The notes beneath the pieces are model-generated. The model did no database searches, had not been told where the DNA came from, and saw only the letters and a list, made by a program, of their open reading frames with translations. A stretch of DNA of 37,471 bases from Acetatifactor sp. (GTDB taxonomy: Bacteria; Bacillota; Clostridia; Lachnospirales; Lachnospiraceae): contig JAFLRN010000022.1 of NCBI GenBank assembly GCA_022511385.1, positions 1-37,471 on the forward strand, in the 5' to 3' direction. Each line of letters begins with the position of its first letter. Position 1 is the first letter of the stretch. A program made the position numbers and the translations under genes. Positions 15,766 to 24,454 of this stretch are shown piece by piece.

Positions 15766-18186
15766 ATGATGGAAGTCACACCCCGCAAGGGGAGTAATGT
15801 CACGGAAGTCCGACGGGAAGGGAATGCACTGTATCTGCGTCAGGAGAAGGGCATCATCCGACTGATGCCGCGGACGGATGAGATTTTTCGGGTTTCCTAT
15901 ACAGAGGAAGACTGCTTTCCGGACATCACTTGTGAGGGTACATCCTGTGAGGATGTAACAGCCGGGGCAGTATGGGATCAGGAAATTCCGTGGACCCATA
16001 CAATAGAGGAAAATGAGGCAATTCTGCGTACCAATTCACTTCAGATAAAAATTTCACTCGCCACAGGTTCCCTGCAGTTTGAGCGAAAGGATGGAACACT
16101 TTTGCTTGCGGAGCGAGAATATGAGAGTAAGTCGGTGGAGGCCTTTGATGCTTACCGCACGGTGGAAGGCCAGGATACTGTTGTGGAGGAGATACAGACA
16201 GCGGACGGTGTGAAGCGGAGAGTTCGGGAAGCTGCCCGGGTGTTTGACCGTAAGCTGTACCATACAACGCTGTCACTTACCTTTCAGCCGGAAGAAATGC
16301 TGTTTGGGCTTGGACAGGCGGAGGAGGGTGTATGGAATCTGCGGCATACCACCCAGTACCTGCATCAGGCGAATTTGAAGATTGCCATTCCCATGCTGGT
16401 TTCCAACAGGGGATATGGCCTGATGCTGACCACCCAGAGCCCAGCCATTTTTGATGACACGGCATACGGAACATACCTGCATACGGAAGCGGATGCCTTT
16501 CTGGATTATTTTTTCCTGGCGGGAGATTTGCGGAATATTGTCCGGGAATACCGTCTGCTGACAGGGAAAGCGGTGATGCTGCCCAGATGGGCCTTCGGCT
16601 ATATGCAATCCCAGGAGCGTTATGAAAGCGCTGTAGAATTGCTGGATACTGCGAAACGTTTTCGGGAGGACGGCTTTGGTATGGATACCCTGGTACTGGA
16701 CTGGATGTCCTGGCCGGATGGACTGTGGGGTCAGAAATCCTTTGATGATGTCAGATTCCCGGACCCTGCGGGAATGCTTCGGGAGCTTCACGGACTGGAT
16801 ACCCATTTTATGATTTCTATATGGCCAAACATGACACCCGGCAGCCCTGATTTTCTGGAATTCCAGAAAGTGGGTCTATTGTTTCCCAACAGCAATATCT
16901 ACAATGCTTTCTCGGAGGAGGGCAGGAAGCTGTACTGGGAACAGGTGAAGAAGGGCTTATACTGCCATGGAGTTGATGCCTGGTGGTGTGACTCCAGCGA
17001 GCCGGTGACACCGGAGTGGATGCGCAGCTGCAAGCCTTCAGCGGCAGAGATGTATGGGATGTTTCTGGAGGAAGCCGGAAAGCTTATGCCAATAGACAAA
17101 ACCAACGCTTATGGTCTGTACCACGCAAAAGCGATCTATGAAGGTCAGCGGAGAGAAACGACAGCAAAGCGGGTGGTAAATCTGACTCGCAGCGGCTACC
17201 CGGGTAGTCAAAAATATGGAACAATACTTTGGTCGGGGGATATTTACGCCAGCTGGGAGACCCTGAAGAAGCAGATTGTGGCAGGTCTGCAATTCTGTAG
17301 CTGCGGCATGCCGTATTGGACGCTGGATATCGGTGCATTTTTTGTAAAGAGAGGCCCCCAGTGGTACTGGAATGGGGAGTATCCAAAAGGACTTGATGAC
17401 CTGGGATACAGAGAGCTGTATGTGAGATGGTTCCAATATGGCGCTTTTCTGCCGATTTTCAGAAGCCATGGTACGGACGTTCGCAGAGAGCCTTGGAATT
17501 TTGGCAGTGAGGGGGAGATTTTTTATAATGCATTGTTGGAGGCAAATCGCCTGCGCTATCGACTAATGCCTTATATTTATTCCCTGGCCGGAGATGTATG
17601 GCGAAATGACAGCCTTATGATGCGTCCTTTGCTTTATGATTTTCCGGATGATAAGAATGCAGCCGGTATATCCTGTCAATATATGTTCGGACCGGCATTG
17701 ATGATTTGCCCGATAACAAGGCCGATGTATTACGGAAAAGACAGCGTGACGTTTCAAGACGCGGATAGGATGCTGACAGTTTATCTCCCGGCGGGGGCCG
17801 ATTGGTATGATTTTTACTCAGAAGAGCGATATGAGGGCGGTCGGGAAATAGAGGTTGAGGTATGTCTTGAGAGAATTCCTGTTTTTGTTCGTGCGGGATC
17901 GATACTGCCGGTCATGGAACCCCAAGGCAGTACGGCAGAGATGGAACGATCAGAAATAGAGCTTCAGGTGTATGCCGGTGCGGACGGAACCTTTTCCCTG
18001 TATGAGGATGCAGGAGATGGATATGGTTATGAAAAGGGTGAATATTGTGTGACGGAAATCACCTATACAGAAAGGGACGGCAGAGTCGTATGGAAAACCC
18101 AGGGGAATACAGTATATCAGTCAGAAGCACTGCGCGTAAGTATGATCGGACGATACAAAACAAATCATTCTTCAGAGCATTTGTAG
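15766..18186 (+). CDS. Glycoside hydrolase family 31 enzyme (alpha-xylosidase/glucosidase type)
   Basis: This is an 806-residue protein with GH31 order: N-terminal beta-sandwich (about 1-270), catalytic barrel (about 275-600) and C-terminal beta domains. The nucleophile is Asp409 in DAWWCDSSEP and the acid/base is Asp492 in ILWSGDIYASW. The barrel also shows VLDWMSWPDG and ISIWPNM. GH31 enzymes remove alpha-linked glucose or xylose from non-reducing ends with retention. The WWCDSSEP form of the nucleophile motif occurs in alpha-xylosidase-like members, but I would not fix the substrate. It has no signal peptide. TAGGAG lies 9 bases before the start. Third in the operon, it probably completes hydrolysis of a branched, imported hemicellulose fragment. 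Confidence 0.93.
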   Translation: MMEVTPRKGSNVTEVRREGNALYLRQEKGIIRLMPRTDEIFRVSYTEEDCFPDITCEGTSCEDVTAGAVWDQEIPWTHTIEENEAILRTNSLQIKISLATGSLQFERKDGTLLLAEREYESKSVEAFDAYRTVEGQDTVVEEIQTADGVKRRVREAARVFDRKLYHTTLSLTFQPEEMLFGLGQAEEGVWNLRHTTQYLHQANLKIAIPMLVSNRGYGLMLTTQSPAIFDDTAYGTYLHTEADAFLDYFFLAGDLRNIVREYRLLTGKAVMLPRWAFGYMQSQERYESAVELLDTAKRFREDGFGMDTLVLDWMSWPDGLWGQKSFDDVRFPDPAGMLRELHGLDTHFMISIWPNMTPGSPDFLEFQKVGLLFPNSNIYNAFSEEGRKLYWEQVKKGLYCHGVDAWWCDSSEPVTPEWMRSCKPSAAEMYGMFLEEAGKLMPIDKTNAYGLYHAKAIYEGQRRETTAKRVVNLTRSGYPGSQKYGTILWSGDIYASWETLKKQIVAGLQFCSCGMPYWTLDIGAFFVKRGPQWYWNGEYPKGLDDLGYRELYVRWFQYGAFLPIFRSHGTDVRREPWNFGSEGEIFYNALLEANRLRYRLMPYIYSLAGDVWRNDSLMMRPLLYDFPDDKNAAGISCQYMFGPALMICPITRPMYYGKDSVTFQDADRMLTVYLPAGADWYDFYSEERYEGGREIEVEVCLERIPVFVRAGSILPVMEPQGSTAEMERSEIELQVYAGADGTFSLYEDAGDGYGYEKGEYCVTEITYTERDGRVVWKTQGNTVYQSEALRVSMIGRYKTNHSSEHL

Positions 18187-18210
18187 TATTTCAGATTTGC
18201 ATTATTTCAG

Positions 18211-18279
18211 AATGTTTACTGATATGCTCAAATGTTTATTGATATGTGTATTGCTATTTAATACTGTATCATATATAAT
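18211..18279 (+). promoter_or_regulatory. Chemoreceptor promoter with two 16-bp direct repeats
   Basis: AATGTTTACTGATATG (18211-18226) and AATGTTTATTGATATG (18231-18246) are spaced exactly 20 bp apart, ending 4 bp before TTGCTA (18251-18256). A 17-bp spacer leads to TATAAT (18274-18279). The layout suggests activator binding. No clear terminator follows the GH31 gene in this 150-bp gap. Confidence 0.6.
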
Positions 18280-18348
18280 ATTTTATACAAATTTTTACTT
18301 CTTACATATCACAATCTGACAAAATATTCTCAGGAGGGGATGAGAAAA

Positions 18349-20064
18349 ATGGAGAAAAAGGCAAGGGGTTTAAAGTTAAAATTGTATCTTTTAACAGTGG
18401 CACCTGTGATATTGCTGGGGGTGCTGCTTTTTATCATCAGTGAGATGCAGATGAGTGCCAGCCTCAAGTCCATGGCCTCCACCCGTCTTGACAATGTATG
18501 CGAATCATTGGCACGGGCATATGAGACAATGTACGAAGGTGATTGGGCTTTTGATGAGGCTTCCGACAGCTTTACAAAAGGCGAACACAATCTGTATGCG
18601 ACATATGACATGATTGATTCTATCCATAAAGAGAGTGGAATACATATCACCATCTTTTATGGAGATACAAGGCGGATGACCACGGTATTGGGGGATGGTG
18701 GATCAAGATTTGTCGGGACACAGGCAGGGGAAGCTGCCATTAATACTGTGCTGAGAAATGGTAAAACTTATTTCTCCGACAACACCACGATCAACAATGA
18801 AACCTATTTCAGTTACTATACACCGCTGGTGAATTCCGATGGCTCTGTAGTTGGTATGCTGTTTGCAGGAGCGCCAAGATCGGATGTGATGGATCTGGTG
18901 AATAGCGCTCTTCTTGTGATACTCATAGGCACCGTACTTCTTGTGATAATTGACGTGATAGGTGTTGCTCTGCTTACCACTAATCTGGTAAAGACCATTA
19001 ATAACTGCGTGGATGCGGTGGTGACCCTGGAATCAGGTACCTTGAACGCTCATGCTGAGGTGGGTTTCTTTAACAAGAATGATGAACTGGGCCTGTTGGC
19101 AAAGAGCATTAACAGCATGGCAGCCCGCTTCCTGAATGTGACAAAGCAGATACGAAGCAGTTCCAATGTTATGAAGGAAAATTCCGATACACTTGCTGTT
19201 GTTACAGAGAGTACCAATACTTCCATTGGCGAAGTGACCAGAGCGATCGAAGATGTGGCAAACGGTGCAACTTCCCAGGCAAACGATACACAGGATGCCG
19301 CTTCCAATATTGCAGAGATGGGATTTTCTATCGAGACTATTGTGTCCGATATCAATGACCTTGCCACTGCAGCGGAAAATTCTCAGGAGACCAGTAAGCG
19401 TGCTGAGGCAGCTATGAAAGAACTGCTTGGCATCAATATGGAAACCAAGAATTCGGTGGAGAAGATTGTGAAACAATCGGAAACCAATGTGAATGCCGCT
19501 TCCAGAATCCAGGAGGTTGTGAATGTGATCTCAGAAATTGCATCCCAGACCAATCTGCTGAGTCTGAATGCCAGCATCGAAGCTGCCAGAGCGGGAGAGC
19601 AGGGGAAAGGATTTGGAGTGGTTGCCCTTGAGGTTGGAAAACTGGCTGACGATAGCTCCAGATCTGCTGCCGAGATTGAAGAGATCATTAAAGAGCTGGT
19701 TGCGAATATCGCAGAGACTTCTGAGTTGACAGCGCTACTCAATCAAAACACAAAAAATCAGATCGACAAGCTGGAGGTTACCCAAAAAGATTTTAACACC
19801 ATGCTTGACAATGTGAATAAGATGTTCGAAAATACTATGGCTGTTCAGGCAGAAATCGATAAGATCAATATGATCCGCATAAACATTGAAGGTATTGTGG
19901 AGAACCTGTCCGCATTGTCCCAGGAGAATGCGGCATCCAGCCAGGAAACCACAGCTTCGGCAAGTATTGTGGCCGCTTCCATGGAGCAGTTGAGTCAGTC
20001 TACCCAGGAGATCAATTCGCTTGCTGCAGAGTTGGCTGAGATCATCTCTTATTTTAAAGAATAG
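18349..20064 (+). CDS. Methyl-accepting chemotaxis protein with extracellular Cache domain
   Basis: This is a 571-residue receptor. TM1 is at about residues 11-31, an external single-Cache-type sensor domain runs from about 32 to 185 ([26 protein letters not shown] and [10 protein letters not shown] are characteristic), TM2 is at about 186-211, a HAMP domain at 212-263, and a long signalling hairpin follows with its tip at 398-433 ([34 protein letters not shown]). Single-Cache domains often bind small organic acids or related metabolites. The ATG at 18349 is preceded at a good distance by AGGAGGGG; the ATG at 18340 touches that site and is unlikely. Its position after a sugar operon may reflect a shared nutrient, but it has its own promoter. 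Confidence 0.95.
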   Translation: MEKKARGLKLKLYLLTVAPVILLGVLLFIISEMQMSASLKSMASTRLDNVCESLARAYETMYEGDWAFDEASDSFTKGEHNLYATYDMIDSIHKESGIHITIFYGDTRRMTTVLGDGGSRFVGTQAGEAAINTVLRNGKTYFSDNTTINNETYFSYYTPLVNSDGSVVGMLFAGAPRSDVMDLVNSALLVILIGTVLLVIIDVIGVALLTTNLVKTINNCVDAVVTLESGTLNAHAEVGFFNKNDELGLLAKSINSMAARFLNVTKQIRSSSNVMKENSDTLAVVTESTNTSIGEVTRAIEDVANGATSQANDTQDAASNIAEMGFSIETIVSDINDLATAAENSQETSKRAEAAMKELLGINMETKNSVEKIVKQSETNVNAASRIQEVVNVISEIASQTNLLSLNASIEAARAGEQGKGFGVVALEVGKLADDSSRSAAEIEEIIKELVANIAETSELTALLNQNTKNQIDKLEVTQKDFNTMLDNVNKMFENTMAVQAEIDKINMIRINIEGIVENLSALSQENAASSQETTASASIVAASMEQLSQSTQEINSLAAELAEIISYFKE

Positions 20065-20124
20065 ATTTACAGACCGTTTACTCTATATTATGGCAGTATA
20101 TATGAAGGTTGAATGTGAAAAGGA

Positions 20125-20571
20125 ATGGACGAAAGAAATTATTATCAGGACAATACGGGATCTATAAATAATTCCGCGCCTCAGGACAATGCGGGATTAA
20201 TAAACAATTCCGTGCCACAGAACAATTATTATCAGGATTATACCGCGAATATGCCTTATCAGGTGGCAACGCAGGAAGGACCGAATGAGTATACCAACGG
20301 ACTTCATATCGCAAGCTTGGTGCTGGGCATTGCGTCTATTCTGGTCTGCTGTTGTTTAGGGATGGGAGTGATATTTGCGATTCCAGGCTTGGTTTGCGCC
20401 ATTATCGGAAACTCTAGAAGCAAAAGCGGTATTGGCATTGCAGGGCTGATCTGTTCTATTATTGGAATTGTATTTAATGCTTTTATTCTGTTGATTTTCA
20501 TTATGGATCTCATAATGTCTATCAATTCAGATACATACATATGGGCGATGATGGCATATTATGGATACTGA
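20125..20571 (+). CDS. DUF4190-like small membrane protein
   Basis: This 148-residue protein has a Gln/Asn/Tyr-rich N-terminal tail of about 57 residues with an internal near-duplication (NTGSINNSAPQDN / NAGLINNSVPQNN), followed by two long hydrophobic segments at about 62-92 and 98-128 separated by a short basic GNSRSKSG loop. The layout ASLVLGIASILVCC...GIAGLICSIIGIV is typical of DUF4190 proteins, whose function is unknown. The ribosome site is poor (AAGG directly next to the ATG), so the true start is uncertain. It is followed within 20 bases by a DUF2752 gene, and the two are probably co-transcribed. Confidence 0.75.
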   Translation: MDERNYYQDNTGSINNSAPQDNAGLINNSVPQNNYYQDYTANMPYQVATQEGPNEYTNGLHIASLVLGIASILVCCCLGMGVIFAIPGLVCAIIGNSRSKSGIGIAGLICSIIGIVFNAFILLIFIMDLIMSINSDTYIWAMMAYYGY

Positions 20572-20580
20572 CAGGGATAT

Positions 20581-21006
20581 GTGGAGATGCAGGGAACTCT
20601 TGAAAAAGAACTGTATAGAATAGGGCTTGTAATTTTGGGAGCGGCGACTGCAGCAATTCCGCTTTTTCTACTTTTTGTGTCTGGCAGGGACCTTTCCCAG
20701 AGCCAGTGTTTATTTTGGCGTTTTTTTGGCTTGTACTGTCCGGGCTGTGGCGGAACTCGTTCCGTAGATGCGTTATTGCATGGACATATGCTTCAAGCTT
20801 TATGGTATCATCCGCTGGTGCCCTATATGGCAGGTGTTTATCTTGCGTTTATGATCAGCTGGACTGCGGCTAAACTGCATCTGTTTGGCTTAAATATGGG
20901 AATGAAATTCCGTCCGGGCTATATGTATGGGATGCTGGTCATTATCGGGTTCAATTTCCTGCTAAAGAATGTGCTGAGGATGTGTTTTGACATCGTAATG
21001 ATTTGA
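20581..21006 (+). CDS. DUF2752 membrane protein
   Basis: This is a protein of about 140 residues with three hydrophobic segments (about 14-33, 75-97 and 113-130). The hallmark of DUF2752, a YCPGCGGTRSVDALLHG motif with closely spaced cysteines, is present near residue 54. The family is widespread next to DUF4190-type or TM2-type genes and has no established role. The start may be GTG 20581 or, more likely, ATG 20587, which lies 10 bases after AGGG. A strong bidirectional terminator follows. Confidence 0.85.
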   Translation: MEMQGTLEKELYRIGLVILGAATAAIPLFLLFVSGRDLSQSQCLFWRFFGLYCPGCGGTRSVDALLHGHMLQALWYHPLVPYMAGVYLAFMISWTAAKLHLFGLNMGMKFRPGYMYGMLVIIGFNFLLKNVLRMCFDIVMI

Positions 21007-21014
21007 AAGACATA

Positions 21015-21045
21015 AAAAGCGGTTCGGGGGTTCCGGACCGCTTTT
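21015..21045. terminator. Bidirectional terminator between convergent genes
   Basis: AAAAGCGGTTCGG (21015-21027) pairs with CCGGACCGCTTTT (21033-21045), 13 bp with one wobble. A- and T-runs at the ends allow it to serve both the + strand DUF2752 gene and the - strand lipoprotein gene. Confidence 0.85.
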
Positions 21046-21066
21046 GTAATGATCTCTTGAGTTGAT

Positions 21067-21531
21067 TTAGTCGAAGGTTAGATCAGAATCATCCGGTGTT
21101 TCGCCATGGAGACAGATAATAATGATCTGAATACATTTATATGCCCTTGAATAATTTTCTTTTGCATAGTTGCCAGTGGATTCGTTATAGGCATTATTTC
21201 CGTACGCTTCATGATAGCTGGACACAGCTATGGACATATATTCACTGGATTTGTCCGCCAGTTCCTCCAGATAATCAAACTCCTCCGGAAAGTCCAGTTC
21301 TGCAAAAGACAGGAATACACTGTTTAACTCATCCAGGTTGGAGAGAAGTTCTGATACAGCGTTATCAGATTGGGCATCAATGCTGTTGATAGAGGTATCT
21401 ATTTCAGAAACCCTGGTGCAGAAATTTTCGACACTGTTGCGGAATTGTGTCAGTTTGGGATCCTCTCCACAGGCGGTGAGTGACACTACGGTCAGTACCA
21501 CGGTTAAAAACAAACAAACTTTTTCTTTCAA
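21067..21531 (-). CDS. Small lipoprotein, the only reverse-strand gene
   Basis: This encodes 154 residues: a signal peptide (MKEKVCLFLTVVLTVVS), lipobox LTAC (lipidated Cys21), and about 130 residues that are largely helical and acidic. Alternating hydrophobic residues (SNLDELNSVFLSFAELDFPEEFDYLEEL spread over about 60-90) suggest a helical bundle. GGAGGG lies upstream of the start on this strand. I do not recognise the family. It is transcribed toward the DUF2752 gene and shares its terminator. It diverges from the methionine synthase gene, so the 190-bp gap 21532-21723 must hold both promoters. Confidence 0.85.
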   Translation of the reverse strand: MKEKVCLFLTVVLTVVSLTACGEDPKLTQFRNSVENFCTRVSEIDTSINSIDAQSDNAVSELLSNLDELNSVFLSFAELDFPEEFDYLEELADKSSEYMSIAVSSYHEAYGNNAYNESTGNYAKENYSRAYKCIQIIIICLHGETPDDSDLTFD

Positions 21532-21723
21532 TAGTCAACCCTCCGATGTTTTCACAAAAAAAGTGCAACACTCTATTAAATGTACCACAATTCGAAGAAT
21601 TTCGCAACTATTTTCCACGAAAAGGTTAAATACTCCCCTTTACGACTAAAACCCATCTGTGGTATGATTGTGTTATTGTTTACAAGAGGTAGTATTAAGA
21701 TAACAGGAAGGCAATATCACGGC

Positions 21724-24357
21724 ATGACAAGAGAAGAATTTGAAAGACTGTCAAATCAATATCTATATCTGGATGGCGCTACCGGGTCAAATCTGGTGCG
21801 TGCGGGGATGCCTTCCGGCGTTTGTCCGGAGCAGTGGATCCTGGAGCATCGTGATGTGATGCTTGCGCTGCAGAAGGAATACGTTACCGCAGGTACAGAT
21901 ATCCTCTATGCACCCACTTTTACCGCGAATCGCATAAAATTGGCGGAATATGGACTGGAAAACAACATGGAGCAGATGATCACGGAGCTGGTTGCCATCT
22001 CCAGAGAGGCTGCGTCCTTTGTCCGGGACAGGAGAGTCTATGTTGCCGGTGACCTGACCATGACCGGGGAACAGCTAAAGCCTCTGGGTAGTATGGAGCT
22101 GGAGACACTGATCGAAATATATAAAGAGCAGATACGGGCTCTGGAAAAGGCGGGAGTGGACCTGCTGGTGGTGGAGACCATGATGAGCTTGGGGGAGGCG
22201 CGGGCAGCCCTGATCGCGGCGAAGGAGGTCTGCGGGCTTCTTGTGATGGTAACAATGACCTTTGAGGAGGGCGGCAGGACTCTGTACGGCACTGATGCCA
22301 GAACGGCGGCGGTGGTGCTGGAAAGCCTGGGAGCCTGTGCTGTGGGTGTGAACTGCTCCGCAGGGCCTGCCCGCATGCGGGAAATTGTGGAGGAGATGGC
22401 TGCCGTCACAACCTCCGTGCCAATCATAGCGAAACCAAACGCGGGGCTGCCGTACCTGGACGAACAGGGACGCACCTGTTATAATATGGATGCCGGGGAA
22501 TTTGTGCAGGAGATGGTGCAGCTGACGGAAGCTGGAGCCACCATCCTGGGGGGCTGCTGCGGCACCACGCCGGAGTTTATCCGGGGACTTAGAGAGTCCT
22601 TCGGCAGGGAAATAAAAATCCATCCGAAACGGAGGAACCCGGGAATCCGTGTGCTGGCTTCCGAACGGAAAACATTGAGCTTTGGTATGGACGGAAGTTT
22701 TCTCATTGTAGGAGAACGCATCAATCCGACAGGGAAAAAGCTTCTACAGGCCCAGCTTCGGGAGGGTGTCATGGACAAGGTGCTGCAGTTTGCGGAGGAA
22801 CAGGAGCAGTGCGGCGCCCAGGTGCTTGATATCAATATGGGAATGAGCGGTATTGATGAAAAAGCTATGATGCTGCGGGCGATTGAAGAGGTTAGCAGTG
22901 TTACCAGTCTGCCCTTATCCCTGGATTCCAGCCATGTGGAGGTATTGGAGACGGCGCTTCGCCATTATCCTGGCAGAGCCCTGATCAATTCCATCTCCCT
23001 GGAGACGGAGAAGTATGAGAAGCTAATTCCCATTGCAAAAAAGTATGGAGCCATGTTCATCCTGCTGCCCCTGTCGGATAAGGGGCTGCCGGAGAGCCTG
23101 GAGGAGAAAAAAGATATTATAAATACCGTCTTGAAACGGGCTTACGAATGTGGATTGAACAAGGATGATGTGGTGGTGGACGGCCTGGTGGCAACGGTTG
23201 GGGCCAATAAGCGGGCAGGGCTGGAGACTCTGGAAACCATCCGTTACTGTAAAGAGAAGGGCCTGGCTACCATATGCGGCCTGTCCAATATCTCCTTTGG
23301 CATGCCGGAGAGGAGCTTTGTAAATGCGGCATTCCTTTCACTCGCTATCAGGGAAGGGCTGACCATGGCAATTGCCAATCCATCCCAGGAGCTGCTGGTC
23401 AGCTGTGCGCTGGCTGCGGACATGTTACTGGCAAAGGAGGATGCGGACCTCCGTTATATTGAGTATGCCGGGACAGTGGCAGAGAACAGGAAGCGGCGGG
23501 AGGAGGAGCTGGGGCGGAAGATGTCGGCAGACCAGATGGCTCCGGCAGTTGAAGGCGCAACATGCCCACAGACCAGAAAGAATACCTTGGGTGCCGGATC
23601 TGTCAGCTCAGATAGACAGGGTACCCCTGCAGACGGCCAAGTAAATATAGCGAGAGCTGAAAGCAGACATCAGGATGAAAATACAGGTAAGACAGGTACG
23701 GCAGAAAACAGCTTATATGCAGGCATGAGTCCTTCAGCCCCGGCCATAAAACATGCGGTCTTAAAGGGAAACCGTAACGGTATTGCAGCCCTGACCAAGG
23801 AGGCTCTGGAGGCCGGGCAGGCGCCGCAGTCACTCTTAAACGATGTGCTCCTGCCTGCCATTAACGAAGTGGGCGAGCTGTTTGACAAAGGTAAATATTT
23901 TCTTCCGCAGCTTATCGCCAGCGCGGAGGCCATGAAGAACGCTATCCAGGTACTGGAACCCCTCCTGATGCAGGATACAGATTCCAAGAATATGCCGGTT
24001 GTTGTTATTGCTACAGTGGAAGGGGATATCCACGACATAGGCAAGAACCTGGTGGCATTGATGTTGAAGAACTATGGATTCCAGGTCATCGACCTGGGCA
24101 AGGATGTGCCGGCGGAGGAAATCATCCGGGCGGCAAAAGAAAATAATGCCCAGATCATCGCCCTGTCGGCCCTGATGACCACCACCATGCAACGTATGAG
24201 GGAGGTCATCGCACTGGCGAAGAAAGAGGAAGTGAATGCCAAAGTGATGATTGGAGGAGCCGTCATCACCCAGGATTATGCGGACGAGATCGGCGCGGAC
24301 GGTTACTCCCGGGACGCCGCGGAAGCTGTGCGGGTAGCACAGAATCTGACCATCTGA
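21724..24357 (+). CDS. metH: B12-dependent methionine synthase without activation domain
   Basis: This 877-residue protein transfers a methyl group from methyltetrahydrofolate to homocysteine. Domains in order: homocysteine-binding barrel (about 5-295) with zinc ligands Cys211, Cys278 and Cys279; pterin-binding barrel (about 315-580, opening with FLIVGERINPTGKK); an unusually long low-complexity linker (about 590-672); cobalamin cap (about 675-750); and B12 Rossmann domain with GDIHDIGKN, in which His770 is the cobalt ligand. The C-terminal AdoMet activation domain of E. coli MetH is absent, so reactivation must rely on a separate protein. Starting at MTREEF (21724) fits the family; AGGAAGG lies 12 bases before it. 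The upstream frame to 21580 is not family-like. I see no S-box or cobalamin riboswitch upstream. Confidence 0.93.
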   Translation: MTREEFERLSNQYLYLDGATGSNLVRAGMPSGVCPEQWILEHRDVMLALQKEYVTAGTDILYAPTFTANRIKLAEYGLENNMEQMITELVAISREAASFVRDRRVYVAGDLTMTGEQLKPLGSMELETLIEIYKEQIRALEKAGVDLLVVETMMSLGEARAALIAAKEVCGLLVMVTMTFEEGGRTLYGTDARTAAVVLESLGACAVGVNCSAGPARMREIVEEMAAVTTSVPIIAKPNAGLPYLDEQGRTCYNMDAGEFVQEMVQLTEAGATILGGCCGTTPEFIRGLRESFGREIKIHPKRRNPGIRVLASERKTLSFGMDGSFLIVGERINPTGKKLLQAQLREGVMDKVLQFAEEQEQCGAQVLDINMGMSGIDEKAMMLRAIEEVSSVTSLPLSLDSSHVEVLETALRHYPGRALINSISLETEKYEKLIPIAKKYGAMFILLPLSDKGLPESLEEKKDIINTVLKRAYECGLNKDDVVVDGLVATVGANKRAGLETLETIRYCKEKGLATICGLSNISFGMPERSFVNAAFLSLAIREGLTMAIANPSQELLVSCALAADMLLAKEDADLRYIEYAGTVAENRKRREEELGRKMSADQMAPAVEGATCPQTRKNTLGAGSVSSDRQGTPADGQVNIARAESRHQDENTGKTGTAENSLYAGMSPSAPAIKHAVLKGNRNGIAALTKEALEAGQAPQSLLNDVLLPAINEVGELFDKGKYFLPQLIASAEAMKNAIQVLEPLLMQDTDSKNMPVVVIATVEGDIHDIGKNLVALMLKNYGFQVIDLGKDVPAEEIIRAAKENNAQIIALSALMTTTMQRMREVIALAKKEEVNAKVMIGGAVITQDYADEIGADGYSRDAAEAVRVAQNLTI

Positions 24358-24389
24358 TAAAGTGAATGTTTATCTGCGGACCGACGCCA

Positions 24390-24419
24390 TTGCAGTTATA
24401 TTAAATTCAAATATATAGT
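24390..24419 (+). promoter_or_regulatory. Possible ilvB promoter
   Basis: TTGCAG (24390-24395) and TATAGT (24414-24419) are 18 bp apart. The leader to ilvB is only about 30 nt, with no T-box or attenuator visible. Confidence 0.35.
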
Positions 24420-24454
24420 TTTAGCTGTCACAAGACGGCAGAAAAGAGGTAAAA

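Noticed and set aside
21580-21723. N-terminal extension of methionine synthase by 48 residues
   Set aside because: Not family-like and overlaps the divergent promoter region; MTREEF at 21724 fits homologues.
21532-21723. SAM or cobalamin riboswitch before methionine synthase
   Set aside because: No conserved S-box or B12-box core is visible in the 190-bp divergent gap.
24358-24454. T-box or attenuator leader before ilvB
   Set aside because: The leader is too short and no specifier loop, T-box sequence or Val/Leu/Ile-rich peptide is present.
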